The position numbers were made by a program, and so were the translations under genes. Under the pieces are notes generated by a model, which was given only the letters and a program-made list of their open reading frames with translations, ran no database searches and was not told the origin of the DNA. Below, piece after piece: positions 27,080 to 36,679 of a stretch of DNA of 64,000 nucleotides; positions within the stretch are counted from its first letter, which is position 1, and each line of letters begins with the position of its first letter. The stretch lies in the NCBI GenBank assembly GCA_963802745.1, contig CAWDKL010000005.1, forward strand, positions 1 to 64,000, in the 5' to 3' direction. The DNA is from JAJPKK01 sp963802745. GTDB taxonomy: Bacteria > Pseudomonadota > Alphaproteobacteria > Rhizobiales > Xanthobacteraceae.

Positions 27080-27300
27080 GGCTGCTCATGGCCGGCGGCA
27101 ATGCCGCCGAGGCGTTGTCCTTAATTAAGCGCAGCCGCTCTCGCCGCGCACTAAACCGCGCTCGGAGCCAACCACCCATAGGACCCAAGGACTCCGCGCG
27201 GGTGACGGCGGACGCGCTCGCAGCCCTTGGCCGCCCCGACGAGGCCGCCGCCCTGCACGCCCGCTACGCCCTCGCCCCGCCCGGCCAACCGCAGACCTGA
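27080..27300 (+). pseudogene. STAND-gene 3' cassette copy 2
   Basis: Begins RLLMAGGNAAEALSL, then a TTAATTAAGC insertion throws the middle out of frame (KRSRSRRALN in place of SAAALAAHE). Frame recovers near 27190 (DSARVTADALAALGRPDEAAAL) and it ends HARYALAPPGQPQT with a stop at 27300. More diverged than copy 1. Confidence 0.7.
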
Positions 27301-27540
27301 CGCACCGGCGTCGCTGCCGCACCGGCGCCATCCGCCGCAACCGATCCGCGGGCTGTGCGCGCCCCCTCTCCCCGCGGCGTTCTTCACGCCGTGGGGAGAG
27401 GGTTGGGGTGAGGGGCAGGGGCACGCGAGGACGTTGCGTTCACGCCGCGATGATCGGCCCAAACCGCCGGTGCTCGCACCCGCCCCTCACCCCGACCCTC
27501 TCCCCATCGTGAAGAACGATGGGGAGAGGGGGCGCTCGGT

Positions 27541-27830
27541 CGGCTGCTCATGGCCGTTGGCAACGCCGCCGAGGCATTGTCATTAAGCACAGCCGCTCTC
27601 GCCGCGCACGAAACAACGCTCGGAGCCGATCACCCACAGGACCCAAGGACTCCGCGCGGGCAACGGCGGACGCGCTCGCAGCCCTCGGCCGCCCCGACGA
27701 GGCCGCCCGCGATTTTGCCCGCCATGTCAGTAGCTCGGAGCCGATCACCCATAGGACCCAGGGACTCGGCGCGCGTGACGGCGGACGCGCTCGCAGCCAT
27801 CGGCCGCGCCGGCTGCACCGCCGCCGATGG
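27541..27830 (+). pseudogene. STAND-gene 3' cassette copies 3 and 4, most decayed
   Basis: Copy 3 (27541-27720) reads LLMAVGNAAEALSLSTAALAAHE, TTLGADHPQD and then runs out of frame at GACCCAAGGACTCC. Copy 4 (27734-27830) holds only the segment from CGGAGCCGATCACCC to GCAGCCATCGGCCGC. It then joins a CCTAC-type REP (TTTCGCTGCGCTCAACCCATCCTAC near 27830-27860). Decay increases left to right through the array. Confidence 0.65.
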
Positions 27831-27985
27831 GTTTCGCTGCGCTCAACCCATCCTACGGCCCATTCTACGGGGCGGCGTCTCGGCGGCCGCAGATGCGGTT
27901 TGCGGGCTGAGTTGCGGCGATGCCGTATTCGTATAAACCGGCCCGACGGGTGGACCTCCACCCGATTCGGAGGTGCGTGACGCCG

Positions 27986-29482
27986 ATGCTGCTGCGCGAT
28001 CTTTTGGCCGGTCTGGACCTTGCGGATACCGGCCCGGCCTCCCGGTTCGAGTCCCGTTTCGGCTCCAGCGACGTGGCCGGCATCGCGGCCGATAGCCGCG
28101 CCATCAGGCCGGGCTTCCTGTTCGCGGCGGTGCCGGGTACCAAGGCGGACGGCCTCGCCTTTGTGCCCCAGGCGCTCGCCGCGGGCGCCGCCGCCGTGAT
28201 GGCGGAACGTGCGCCGGACGTACCGCTGCCGGAGGGTGTCGCGCTCATCGTCGTCCCCAATGTGCGCCGCGCGCTGGCGCTGGCGGCGGCGAAGTTCTTC
28301 TCCTCCCAGCCCGCCGTCATCGCGGCCGTCACCGGGACCAGCGGCAAGACGTCGGTCGCGGCCTTCACGCGCCAGATTTGGGCGGCGCTCGGACACCAGG
28401 CCGCGAGCATCGGTACCATCGGGGTGGTGTCGCCGGCCGGCGATACCTACGGTTCGCTGACCACGCCGGACCCGGTGGAACTGCACCGCACGCTCGACCG
28501 GCTCGCGCGCGACGGCGTCACCCATCTCGCCATCGAAGCGTCGTCCCACGGCCTCGACCAGCACCGGCTGGACGGGCTGCGGATCGGCGTTGCCGGCTTT
28601 ACCAATCTCAGCCGCGACCATCTCGACTATCACGGAACGCTCGAAGCCTATCTCCAGGCCAAGCTCATCCTGTTCAAGCGCTTGGTCGCGGCCGACGGTA
28701 CCGCGGTGATCGAAGCTGACCACGAGTTCGCCACAGAGGTGGTGAATGCAGCGAAGGCGCGCTCCTTGCGCGTCATTGATGTGGGGCGGTCGGCGCGGGG
28801 AATCCGCCTCGTCGATTGCGCGACCGAGGGGTTCTCGCAGGTGTTGACGATCGAGCATGGCGGCAGGACCCATCGGGTCCGGTTACCGCTGGCGGGCGCG
28901 TTTCAGGTGGAGAATGCGTTGGTGGCGGCGGGCCAGGCGATCGCGGGCGGTGACGACCCGGCGGCCGTGTTCGGCGCGCTCGAAGTGCTGCGCGGCGCCA
29001 AGGGCCGGCTCGAGCTCGTCGGCCACAAGTCCGGCGCCCCGATCTTTGTCGATTATGCCCACAAGCCGGATGCGCTGGCCAAAGCCCTTGAGGCGCTGCG
29101 CCCCTACGCGCGCGGCAAGCTTATCGTGGTGTTTGGTGCCGGCGGCGACCGCGACGCCGGCAAGCGGACGCTAATGGGGGCGATCGCGGCAGAGATGGCG
29201 GACCGCGTCATTGTCACCGACGACAATCCCCGCAGCGAGAACCCCGCGACCATTCGTGGTGCAATTCTGTCCGGTGCGCCGGGCGCCGAGGAGATCGGCG
29301 ATCGCGCGGAAGCGATCCGACGCGCCGTGGCGGAGCTTCGGGAAGGTGACGTGCTGCTGATCGCCGGCAAAGGACATGAGACCGGCCAGATCATCGGTGG
29401 CAAAATCCTGCCGTTCAGCGATCACGAGGCGGTCGCCAAGGCGCTCACGGCCGGAGAGCCGATGGACGGAGGGCGCGCGTGA
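27986..29482 (+). CDS. murE: UDP-MurNAc-Ala-Glu:meso-DAP ligase
   Basis: 498 residues. The Mur ligase ATP motif is VTGTSGKTSVAAF; the middle domain has THLAIEASSHGLDQHRL and the carbamylated-lysine region. The DAP-specific signature is seen as TDDNPRSENP. It adds meso-diaminopimelate in cytoplasmic peptidoglycan synthesis. The start at 27986 (GGAGG 13 bases upstream, with a GTG at 27977 as alternative) gives the family-typical M-L-L-R-D-L-L. murF follows with a 4-base overlap. The gene is not preceded by ftsI or mraW; the repeat array is directly upstream. Confidence 0.93.
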   Translation: MLLRDLLAGLDLADTGPASRFESRFGSSDVAGIAADSRAIRPGFLFAAVPGTKADGLAFVPQALAAGAAAVMAERAPDVPLPEGVALIVVPNVRRALALAAAKFFSSQPAVIAAVTGTSGKTSVAAFTRQIWAALGHQAASIGTIGVVSPAGDTYGSLTTPDPVELHRTLDRLARDGVTHLAIEASSHGLDQHRLDGLRIGVAGFTNLSRDHLDYHGTLEAYLQAKLILFKRLVAADGTAVIEADHEFATEVVNAAKARSLRVIDVGRSARGIRLVDCATEGFSQVLTIEHGGRTHRVRLPLAGAFQVENALVAAGQAIAGGDDPAAVFGALEVLRGAKGRLELVGHKSGAPIFVDYAHKPDALAKALEALRPYARGKLIVVFGAGGDRDAGKRTLMGAIAAEMADRVIVTDDNPRSENPATIRGAILSGAPGAEEIGDRAEAIRRAVAELREGDVLLIAGKGHETGQIIGGKILPFSDHEAVAKALTAGEPMDGGRA

Positions 29483-30915
29483 CGGCGTTGTGGACCGCCG
29501 ACGCCATGGCCGATGCGATGCGGGCCGGTCGCGCCGGGCCGCTGCCCGCCGCCGTAACCGGCATTTCCATCGACAGCCGCACCATCAAGCCGGGCGAGGC
29601 GTTCTTCGCCATCGCGGGCGATAATCATGACGGCCATGATTTCATCGCCGCGGCCCTGCAGCGCGGCGCGGCGCTCGCGGTGGTGGGGCGGCATCGGCAG
29701 AGCGAATATGTCGAAGCGCCGTTGCTGATCGTCGACGACGTTTTGGACGCCCTGCGCGACCTCGCCCGCGCGGCACGCCTTCGCTCGGATGCGAAGATCG
29801 TGGCGGTGACCGGATCGGTCGGCAAGACCTCGACCAAGGAAGCGCTCGCGCTTGCGCTCGCATCCGCCGGCGAGGTCCATGCCTCGGCGGCCTCGTTCAA
29901 CAATCACTGGGGCGTGCCGCTGTCGCTCGCCCGCCTGCCGCAATCGGCACGCTATGGGGTGTTCGAGATCGGCATGAACCATGCCGGCGAGATCACGCCG
30001 CTGGTGCGCCTGGTCCGCCCGCACGTGGCGATCATCACCACGGTGGAAGCGGTGCATCTGGAGTTTTTCGATTCCGTCGCCGGGATCGCCGACGCCAAGG
30101 CGGAGATTTTTCTTGGCGTGGAACCGGGCGGCGCCGCGGTCCTCAATCGCGACAACGCCTATTTCGGGCAGTTGCGCCAACGGGCGGAACAAGCCGGCAT
30201 CACCCGGATCGTTGGATTCGGAGAACATCCGCAAGCCGATGCGCGCCTTCTCGCCTGTGCGCTGCGTCCGGACTGCTCGACCGTCGAGGCCGACATCCTC
30301 GGCACGGCGATCACCTACAAGATCGGTGCGCCGGGCAAGCATTTGGTGATGAATTCGCTCGCCGTGCTGGCGGCGGCTAGCCTGGTGGACGCGGATCTGG
30401 CCCGCGCGGCGCTGGCGCTCGCGCAGCAGGCGCCGGCCGCCGGCCGCGGCACCCGCACGACGCTCGAACTGCCCGGCGGAGCGGCCCTGCTCATCGACGA
30501 AAGCTACAACGCCAATCCGACCTCGATGCGCGCGGCGCTGGCGCTGCTCGGCCAGGCACCGGTCGGCCCCGGCGGCCGCCGCATCGCGGTGCTCGGCGAC
30601 ATGCTGGAACTTGGGCCCACCGGCGCCGACCTGCACCGCGATCTCGCCGATGCCATCCGTCAGAACGGGATCGATCTGGTCTATTGCGCCGGCCCCCTGA
30701 TGGCGGCGCTGTGGCAGGCGCTGCCGGCCGCGCACCGCGGCGGCTATGAGGCCACCGCGGCGGCCCTCGAACCGAACGTGGTGGCGGCCGTGCGGGCCGG
30801 CGACGCCATCATGGTCAAGGCATCGGCCGGCTCCCGCATGGGACCGATCGTCAAGGCGCTCCAGCGCCACCATTCCACGATTCCGGCCCCAGAGCGGGCG
30901 CGAGCCGAGGGCTGA
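29479..30915 (+). CDS. murF: UDP-MurNAc-tripeptide:D-Ala-D-Ala ligase
   Basis: 478 residues from a GTG that overlaps the murE stop. ATP motif VTGSVGKTSTKEAL, middle-domain VFEIGMNHAGEI and C-terminal LIDESYNANPTSMRAALALL are MurF hallmarks. Adds D-Ala-D-Ala to form the pentapeptide. GGAGGG lies upstream in murE. mraY begins 4 bases after its stop, so transcription and translation are tightly linked. Confidence 0.93.
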   Translation: MTALWTADAMADAMRAGRAGPLPAAVTGISIDSRTIKPGEAFFAIAGDNHDGHDFIAAALQRGAALAVVGRHRQSEYVEAPLLIVDDVLDALRDLARAARLRSDAKIVAVTGSVGKTSTKEALALALASAGEVHASAASFNNHWGVPLSLARLPQSARYGVFEIGMNHAGEITPLVRLVRPHVAIITTVEAVHLEFFDSVAGIADAKAEIFLGVEPGGAAVLNRDNAYFGQLRQRAEQAGITRIVGFGEHPQADARLLACALRPDCSTVEADILGTAITYKIGAPGKHLVMNSLAVLAAASLVDADLARAALALAQQAPAAGRGTRTTLELPGGAALLIDESYNANPTSMRAALALLGQAPVGPGGRRIAVLGDMLELGPTGADLHRDLADAIRQNGIDLVYCAGPLMAALWQALPAAHRGGYEATAAALEPNVVAAVRAGDAIMVKASAGSRMGPIVKALQRHHSTIPAPERARAEG

Positions 30916-30919
30916 CTGC

Positions 30920-32005
30920 ATGTTGTATTGGCTGGCGGATCTCTCCGACGTGTTCCAGGGCTTCAATCTGTTTCGCTACACCACGTTCCGCACCGGCGGC
31001 GCGATGCTGACCGGATTCGTGTTCGTGTTCCTGCTCGGTCCGACTTTCATCATGAAACTGCGGATGCGGCAGGGCAAGGGCCAGCCGATCCGCCCGGACG
31101 GCCCGCAATCGCACCTCGTCACCAAGAAGGGCACGCCCACCATGGGCGGGCTGATGATCCTCTCCAGCCTCATCTTATCGACGGTGATGTGGGCCAACCC
31201 GGCGAACCCTTACGTCTGGGTGGTGCTCGGCGTAACGCTCGCCTACGGCCTCATCGGTTTCTACGACGATTATCTGAAAGTCACCAAGCAGACCCATGCG
31301 GGCTTTTCGGGACGCACCCGTCTCGTGCTCGAATTCGCCATCGCGGGGGCGGCGTGCCTCGCCATCGCGCTGCTCGGCCGCATGCCGCTGTCGACATCGC
31401 TGGCGTTTCCGTTCTTCAAGGACATGCTGTTCGATCTCGGCTGGTTCTTCGTCGCGTTCGGCGCCGTCATCGTGGTCGGCGCCGGCAATGCGGTGAACTT
31501 GACGGACGGCTTGGATGGGCTCGCCATCGTGCCGGTGATGATCGCGTCGGCTTCGTTCGGGGCGATTTCCTACGTGATCGGCAATGCGGTATTCGCGGAT
31601 TATCTGCAGGTGAATTTCGTGCTCGGCGCCGCCGAATTGGCGGTGCTGTGCGGCGCCATCCTGGGCGCCGGCCTGGGCTTCCTGTGGTACAACGCGCCGC
31701 CGGCCTCCATTTTCATGGGCGACACCGGCTCGCTGGCGCTCGGCGGCTTGCTCGGCACCATCGCGGTCGTTACCAAGCATGAGATCGTGCTCGGTATCAT
31801 CGGCGGGCTGTTCGTGCTGGAGGCGGTATCGGTGATCGTCCAGGTGGCTTCATTCAAACTGACCGGCAAGCGCGTATTCCGGATGGCGCCGATCCATCAC
31901 CATTTCGAGCAGCTCGGCTGGACCGAGCCGCAGATCGTGATCCGGTTCTGGATTATCGCCGTCATCTTGGCGCTGGCGGGCCTGTCCACACTGAAGCTGC
32001 GATGA
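30920..32005 (+). CDS. mraY: Phospho-MurNAc-pentapeptide translocase
   Basis: 361 residues, ten membrane spans. Signatures are TKKGTPTMGGL in the first cytoplasmic loop, GFYDDYLKV with the D-D pair, NAVNLTDGLDGLA, and FMGDTGSLALGGLLG. It transfers MurNAc-pentapeptide to undecaprenyl phosphate on the inner membrane, making lipid I. The normal murF-mraY-murD order is kept, but 264 bases with REP-like sequence separate it from murD. Confidence 0.95.
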   Translation: MLYWLADLSDVFQGFNLFRYTTFRTGGAMLTGFVFVFLLGPTFIMKLRMRQGKGQPIRPDGPQSHLVTKKGTPTMGGLMILSSLILSTVMWANPANPYVWVVLGVTLAYGLIGFYDDYLKVTKQTHAGFSGRTRLVLEFAIAGAACLAIALLGRMPLSTSLAFPFFKDMLFDLGWFFVAFGAVIVVGAGNAVNLTDGLDGLAIVPVMIASASFGAISYVIGNAVFADYLQVNFVLGAAELAVLCGAILGAGLGFLWYNAPPASIFMGDTGSLALGGLLGTIAVVTKHEIVLGIIGGLFVLEAVSVIVQVASFKLTGKRVFRMAPIHHHFEQLGWTEPQIVIRFWIIAVILALAGLSTLKLR

Positions 32006-32269
32006 GGACGCGATGAGGCGTAGTGGAGCGGCTCGCTTTTCCCTCCCCGTCCAATCGAATTCGGCTGTTGCCGAATTCGACATGTTTGGTGCCGAAATCG
32101 GCCTCGTCCGATTTCGGATGGAGGGTAGGGTGGGGTCCTTTCCCGGCACGGCATTGCGAGGTTCGCCCCACCCGGCGCGCAAGCGCGCGGCACCCTCCCC
32201 GAAGATGGGGAGGGATAGCGCAGCCGCGATCGGTTTAATCATCGTCCTCCGTAAGGCCGAGTTGCAAAC
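32006..32269. repeat. 264-bp spacer with REP-like sequence between mraY and murD
   Basis: Contains an AATTCGGCTGTTGCCGAATT palindrome near 32057-32076. It also holds a CCTCCCCGAAGATGGGGAGG inverted repeat near 32195-32214 and a further GCGCGCAAGCGCGC palindrome. No reading frame of note. In most dcw clusters mraY and murD are adjacent or overlapping, so this looks like later insertion of repeats. Confidence 0.5.
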
Positions 32270-33677
32270 ATGATCCCTGCCACCACATTCGCGGGCCGCA
32301 AGGTCGCGGTCTTCGGCCTCGGCAGTTCCGGGTTGATCGCCGCCAGCGCGCTGTTTGCCGGCGGCGCCGACGTCGTCGGCTGGGACGACAGCGCCGATCG
32401 TATCGAGTATGCGGCCCGCGCCGGCATTCCGATCGCCGACCTGCACGATCTCGACTGGAGCCGGATCGCGGCGCTGGTGCTTGCGCCCGGCGTGCCGCTC
32501 ACCCATCCGGCGCCGCACTGGTCGGTCGGGCTCGCCCACGCCCATGCGGTCGAGGTGATCGGCGACATCGAGCTGTTCTGCCGCGAGCGGCGCGCCCATG
32601 CGCCCGACGCTCCGCTTGGTAATGATCACCGGCACCAACGGCAAATCGACCACCACGGCACTGATCGCGCATTTATGCGCGCAGGCCGGATACGATACCC
32701 AGCTCGGCGGCAATATCGGCACCCCGATCCTGCAGCTGGCGCCGCCCCAGGCCGGGCGCATCCACGTGATCGAAGTCTCCTCGTTCCAGATCGATTTGGC
32801 TCCAACCGTCGATCCGTCGATCGGCATCCTGATCAATCTCTCGGAGGATCACATCGATCGCCACGGCACCATGGAGCGCTACGCCGCCGTGAAGGAGCGG
32901 CTGATTGCGGGCGTCCCGGCCGGCGGCACCGCCGTGGTCGGCGTGGACGACAATTGGTGCCAGGCCATTGCCGACCGGGCCGAGCAGGCCGGCCAGCGGG
33001 TGGTGCGCATATCGGTGCGCCAGCCGCTCGCCTACGGCATCTATGTGGAGGCGGAACGCATTTTCGAGGCCACCGGCGGCACCGCCCACGAGATCGCCCA
33101 CATCGGCGGGATCGGCTCGTTGCGGGGCCGGCACAATGCCCAGAATGCCGCCTGCGCGACCGCGGCGGCCCTGGCCTTGGGCCTCGACCTTCCCGCCATC
33201 CAGGCCGGGCTGCGTTCGTTTCCGGGGCTTGCCCACCGCATGGAGGAGGTCGGCCGCCTGGAGCGCGTGGCCTTCGTCAACGACTCCAAGGCCACCAATG
33301 CGGATTCCGCGGCCCAGGCGCTCGCCTGTTTCGGCGATATTTTTTGGATTCTCGGCGGCAAGGCCAAGACCGGCGGCATCGGCTCGCTGTCGGGTTTCTT
33401 CCCGCGCATCCGCAAGGCCTATCTGATCGGGGCATCGGCGGAGGATTTCGCCGCCACGCTCGACGGCAAGGTCAACCACGTCATTGCCGGCACGCTCGAC
33501 CGCGCCGTGGCGCTGGCCGCGCAGGATGCGGCGGCGTCGGGCATCGACCACCCGGTTGTGCTGCTGTCGCCGGCCTGCGCCTCGTTCGACCAGTTCGCCA
33601 GCTTCGAGGACCGCGGCACCGCGTTCCGCAATCTGGTGCACAAGCTGCCGGGGGTGAGCGCGTCGGCGCGGGGGTAG
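32270..33677 (+). CDS. murD: UDP-MurNAc-Ala:D-Glu ligase (frameshifted)
   Basis: About 468 residues when joined. The N-terminal Rossmann-like domain (VFGLGSSGLIAASALF) is in one frame up to DAPL near 32616. The remaining domains are in the next: VMITGTNGKSTTTALIAHL (ATP loop), HVIEVSSFQIDLA, VAFVNDSKATNADSAAQAL and VLLSPACASFDQFASFEDRG. Removing one T from CTTGG at 32616-32617 restores the frame. MurD adds D-glutamate and is essential with no spare copy expected, so the break is more likely a sequencing/assembly error than a true mutation. There is no ftsW or murG after it. Confidence 0.9.
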
Positions 33678-33857
33678 GCTCCGCCGGGCATGGCCCTTGG
33701 CCCGTTACCCCGTCTACACGCTACACGCCTGCTGGTCCAGATGACTATTTCCGGCGAGCCGGTCTCGCGTCGCGGGTTGCGGCGGATGCCAAAACCGCTA
33801 CCGTCGGACTGCTTCCAGGTTTGAAGGTGGAAAATTCACCGGCAAAAGGAGACCATC

Positions 33858-35069
33858 ATGCGCGGGAGGTTTTTGGGCTTTTTCATCACAACTGCCATGA
33901 CGGCGACTGCCGCCGGCGCCGTCATTGCGGTATCGATCGATCGCGCGTCGGCGCAGGCCGCGGCGGGCTCCGTCACGACACCGGCGCCGGCGCTAAAGAC
34001 ACCCTGGGGCGAACCCGATCTGCAGGGCATCTGGACCGACGAAACGCAGACATCGCTGCAGCGCCCCGCCCGTTATGCCGACCAGGAATTTTTTACCCCG
34101 GAGCAGCGCGCCGAGCTGGATAACCTCCGCGCGGATATTCTCAGCCGCGAACGGCGCGGGCAGCGCGGCACCGAAGCCGACGTGGCCGGCGCCTACAACT
34201 CGGCGTTCGTGACCATGAAGCATATCGGGGCGCGCACGTCGCTGATCGTCGATCCGCCCAACGGCCGCCTGCCGGCGTTGACCGCAGAGGCGCAGCGGAA
34301 TGCGGCAGCCGATCGGGCGTTTCGGCTGGCGCTGCTGCAGGCAACCGAGACGTGCCGGGAGAAGTCGGGCGGCTGCGCCGGCGGCACCTATGATCCAAAG
34401 CCCTCGCCGCGCCGCGCCGAGCGTCCGCCGCGCTACAACACGATACGCATGAATCGCCACGACGGTCCGGAAGACGCCTCTCTCGCGGAGCGCTGCCTGA
34501 CCCTCGGGTTGCCGGAATTCGGCGGCTCGACCAGCAGCTTCCGGCGCATCGTGCAGACCCCCGGCGGCATCACCATGTTCTATGACGTGGGCCAGGGCCA
34601 GGGCTGGCAGCGCAACATCGTGATGGACGGCAGTCCGCATCTGCCGGCCGCGATCCGCCAGTGGTACGGCGACTCGCGCGGCCACTGGGAGGGCAATACC
34701 CTGGTGATCGACGTGACCAACTTCAGCGCCAAAACCGATTATCAGGGTTCGCGCGAAAACCTGCATCTGGTCGAGCGCTGGACGCGGACCGGACCGAAGA
34801 CACTTGATTATGTCGTGACCGTCGAGGATCCGACGGTGTGGACGGCGCCCTGGACCGTCAAGCAGGAATATTCGCTGCAGAGCGACCAGCAAAACAAATT
34901 CTACACCGAGCCGCGCTGCATCGAGGGAAACTTTGGCCTGCCCGGCTTGCTGCACGGTCGGCGCGCCGAAGAAATCGCCTTTGCCGAGGGACGCGGTCCC
35001 GATCCGGCGACACGGGACAATCTGAAGGCAGGGTTTTGTGCTCGAAGACGATCCGTTCCGGTAACGTAA
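33858..35069 (+). CDS. Exported hypothetical protein (WGEPDLQGIW family)
   Basis: 403 residues with an uncleaved-looking but alanine-rich signal (FLGFFITTAMTATAAGAVIAV ... ASAQ). The stretch KTPWGEPDLQGIWTDETQT is typical of a large unnamed family seen in soil Proteobacteria and Acidobacteria. Later SRGHWEGNTLVIDVTNF and HLVERWTRTGPKTLDYVVTVEDP fit it too. AAAAGGAG precedes the ATG. Function unknown. The C-terminal 15 residues (CARRRSVPVT) do not look conserved and may follow a frame change. Confidence 0.8.
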   Translation: MRGRFLGFFITTAMTATAAGAVIAVSIDRASAQAAAGSVTTPAPALKTPWGEPDLQGIWTDETQTSLQRPARYADQEFFTPEQRAELDNLRADILSRERRGQRGTEADVAGAYNSAFVTMKHIGARTSLIVDPPNGRLPALTAEAQRNAAADRAFRLALLQATETCREKSGGCAGGTYDPKPSPRRAERPPRYNTIRMNRHDGPEDASLAERCLTLGLPEFGGSTSSFRRIVQTPGGITMFYDVGQGQGWQRNIVMDGSPHLPAAIRQWYGDSRGHWEGNTLVIDVTNFSAKTDYQGSRENLHLVERWTRTGPKTLDYVVTVEDPTVWTAPWTVKQEYSLQSDQQNKFYTEPRCIEGNFGLPGLLHGRRAEEIAFAEGRGPDPATRDNLKAGFCARRRSVPVT

Positions 35070-35233
35070 GCGACGGACGGGATCGGATCGGTCACCGGCT
35101 TCGTTTCGGGCATCCGCAAGACCGATACGATCGTCGCGGCGGAGGGATGCGCCTCACCATCGACCGCAGGTTAACCATGTCATCGACGGCACGCTCACCG
35201 TGTGGCCGTGCGAGACGCCGCGCATCTGCCCCC

Positions 35234-36472
35234 TCACATCGTATTGGCCGACGCCAGCAGCCGCTTGACGAAGCCGTCGATGGCGCCGCCCTCGATCCAG
35301 CGCGCGACCGCGACCAGGTCGTGCTCCGGGTCCACGAAAATCATGTTGGTGCCGTTGCCGATATGCACGAAGGCGGTTGCCGGGGCGCTCGGCATCAGCT
35401 GCCGGTTCGTGTTGAGGTACCAGTTCATGAAGCCGTAGTTGGGCTGCGCCGGCGTCGGGGTCAGCGCCCAATCGACCCATTGGTCGGAGATCAGCTGGCG
35501 ATCGCCCCATTTGCCGTGGCGCAAGGTGAGATAGCCGAACCGCCCCATGTCGTAGGCATTGATGAACATCCCGCCGCCCCAATGGCCGCCGCCGGGGACC
35601 GATTGCACGATGGCGCCGTCGAGCACGATCCAGGAATTCTCGTAGCCGTACCAGCGCCAGGTGTTGGAGGCGCCGATCGGATCCATGATGGTCTCTTTCA
35701 GCACCTGCGGCAGCGGGCGGCGCCACACATTGAGCGCCGCGAGCGCCATCGCGTTCACCCTTGTGTCGTTGTATTTATACACCGTTCCGGGGATGTGGCG
35801 CGGCCGGGTGCCCCACGCGGCCGCATTCGGCTCCGGCCGGTCGGCCCAATCGGGCTTGCCCCACAGCGTGCCTTCCCAGTCGCTGGTCTGGCGCAGCATG
35901 TGGTTCCAGGTGATGGTGCGGTTGTGCGGCGTGTCGAACAGGGTGAGCAAGTCCGGCGCGCCGAGCCGGTCGGATTTGTTGGGCGAGGGCTGCGGATTGT
36001 AGATTTGGACCGGGGGTACGTAATCGCCCACCTTGTCATTGATGCTGCGGATCAGACCGCGGTCGTAGGCGACCCCGACAACGCTCGAGAGCATGCTCTT
36101 GGTGATGCTGTGGGCCATGTTGACGCGGCCCGGCTCGCCCCATTCGGCGACGATATAGCCGTGATGGATGATGATCCCGGTCGGATCGCCGCGGTCCTTG
36201 ATCGGGCCGATCGCGTAGCCGAACGGCTCGCGGCCGAAGGTTTGGTAGTGGTTGAGCACGAGATCGCGCGGATTGTGCGATTCGTTCGCAATGGCGAAAT
36301 CCGTCGCCTCCTTGAGCCGCCCCGCGTCGAGCCCGGATTCCGTCGGGGTTTTGTGCTGCCACACGGCTCCGGGATAGTAGGGGGTGGCGGTCGCGGGACG
36401 ATTTGCCTGCGCCGCCGCGATCTGCGGGACGGCGAGGGCCAGAAGCACCAAGGTGAGCGAACGCAGCGCCAT
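35234..36472 (-). CDS. Exported serine hydrolase of the beta-lactamase/PBP class C fold
   Basis: 412 residues with a signal peptide (LTLVLLALAVPQIAAAQ). The S-x-x-K motif is AHSITKSML, the Y-x-N motif KYND and the third motif GNG in VHIGNGTNM. These form the class C beta-lactamase-type active site. Such exported enzymes are often esterases or D-peptidases, not drug hydrolases. GGAGG stands just before the ATG at 36472. The upstream flank is a REP palindrome. Confidence 0.82.
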   Translation of the reverse strand: MALRSLTLVLLALAVPQIAAAQANRPATATPYYPGAVWQHKTPTESGLDAGRLKEATDFAIANESHNPRDLVLNHYQTFGREPFGYAIGPIKDRGDPTGIIIHHGYIVAEWGEPGRVNMAHSITKSMLSSVVGVAYDRGLIRSINDKVGDYVPPVQIYNPQPSPNKSDRLGAPDLLTLFDTPHNRTITWNHMLRQTSDWEGTLWGKPDWADRPEPNAAAWGTRPRHIPGTVYKYNDTRVNAMALAALNVWRRPLPQVLKETIMDPIGASNTWRWYGYENSWIVLDGAIVQSVPGGGHWGGGMFINAYDMGRFGYLTLRHGKWGDRQLISDQWVDWALTPTPAQPNYGFMNWYLNTNRQLMPSAPATAFVHIGNGTNMIFVDPEHDLVAVARWIEGGAIDGFVKRLLASANTM

Positions 36473-36558
36473 GTTTTCCTCCACGTTACCAATCGTTGCT
36501 TCCAGCCCCCGTCACGTCTTTGCATGACATGGGAGGCGTGGAAGAGCGGCGGCGGATA

Positions 36559-36657
36559 TAGGGCGGGTTCGCTCGAACCCGCCATTCGGCGGCGGCGAGT
36601 ATACCCGCGTGGATACGGCACGCCGGGGTTATGGCGGGTTAAAGCGAACCCGCCCTA
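36559..36657. repeat. Inverted repeat between convergent-type genes
   Basis: TAGGGCGGGTTCGCT on the left and AGCGAACCCGCCCTA on the right match exactly. A second inner copy (CGAACCCGCC and GGCGGGTT) gives a nested inverted repeat. It sits upstream of both gene starts' neighbours and belongs to the CCTA-bordered REP class. Confidence 0.55.
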
Positions 36658-36679
36658 CACCCGTCCTATGCCAGATCCG

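Larger units (their letters stand above)
26549..27985. repeat. Repeat array: STAND-gene 3' cassettes and palindromes, no intact gene
   Basis: This stretch consists of decayed copies of the STAND gene 3' end (listed separately) alternating with CCCTCTCCCC/GGGGAGAGGG palindromes at 26890-27070 and 27360-27536. Between the palindromes, 26880-27080 and 27345-27540 are near-identical (both contain CCCAAACCGCCGGTGCTCGC). So cassette plus palindrome pair repeat together with a period of about 450-460 bases. The array ends just before murE. Confidence 0.75.

Noticed and set aside
35070..35233. Possible extra coding piece after the WGEPDLQGIW gene (HVIDGTLTVWPCE)
   Set aside because: Too short, no start, and no family recognised; could be a C-terminal remnant after a frame change but this cannot be shown.
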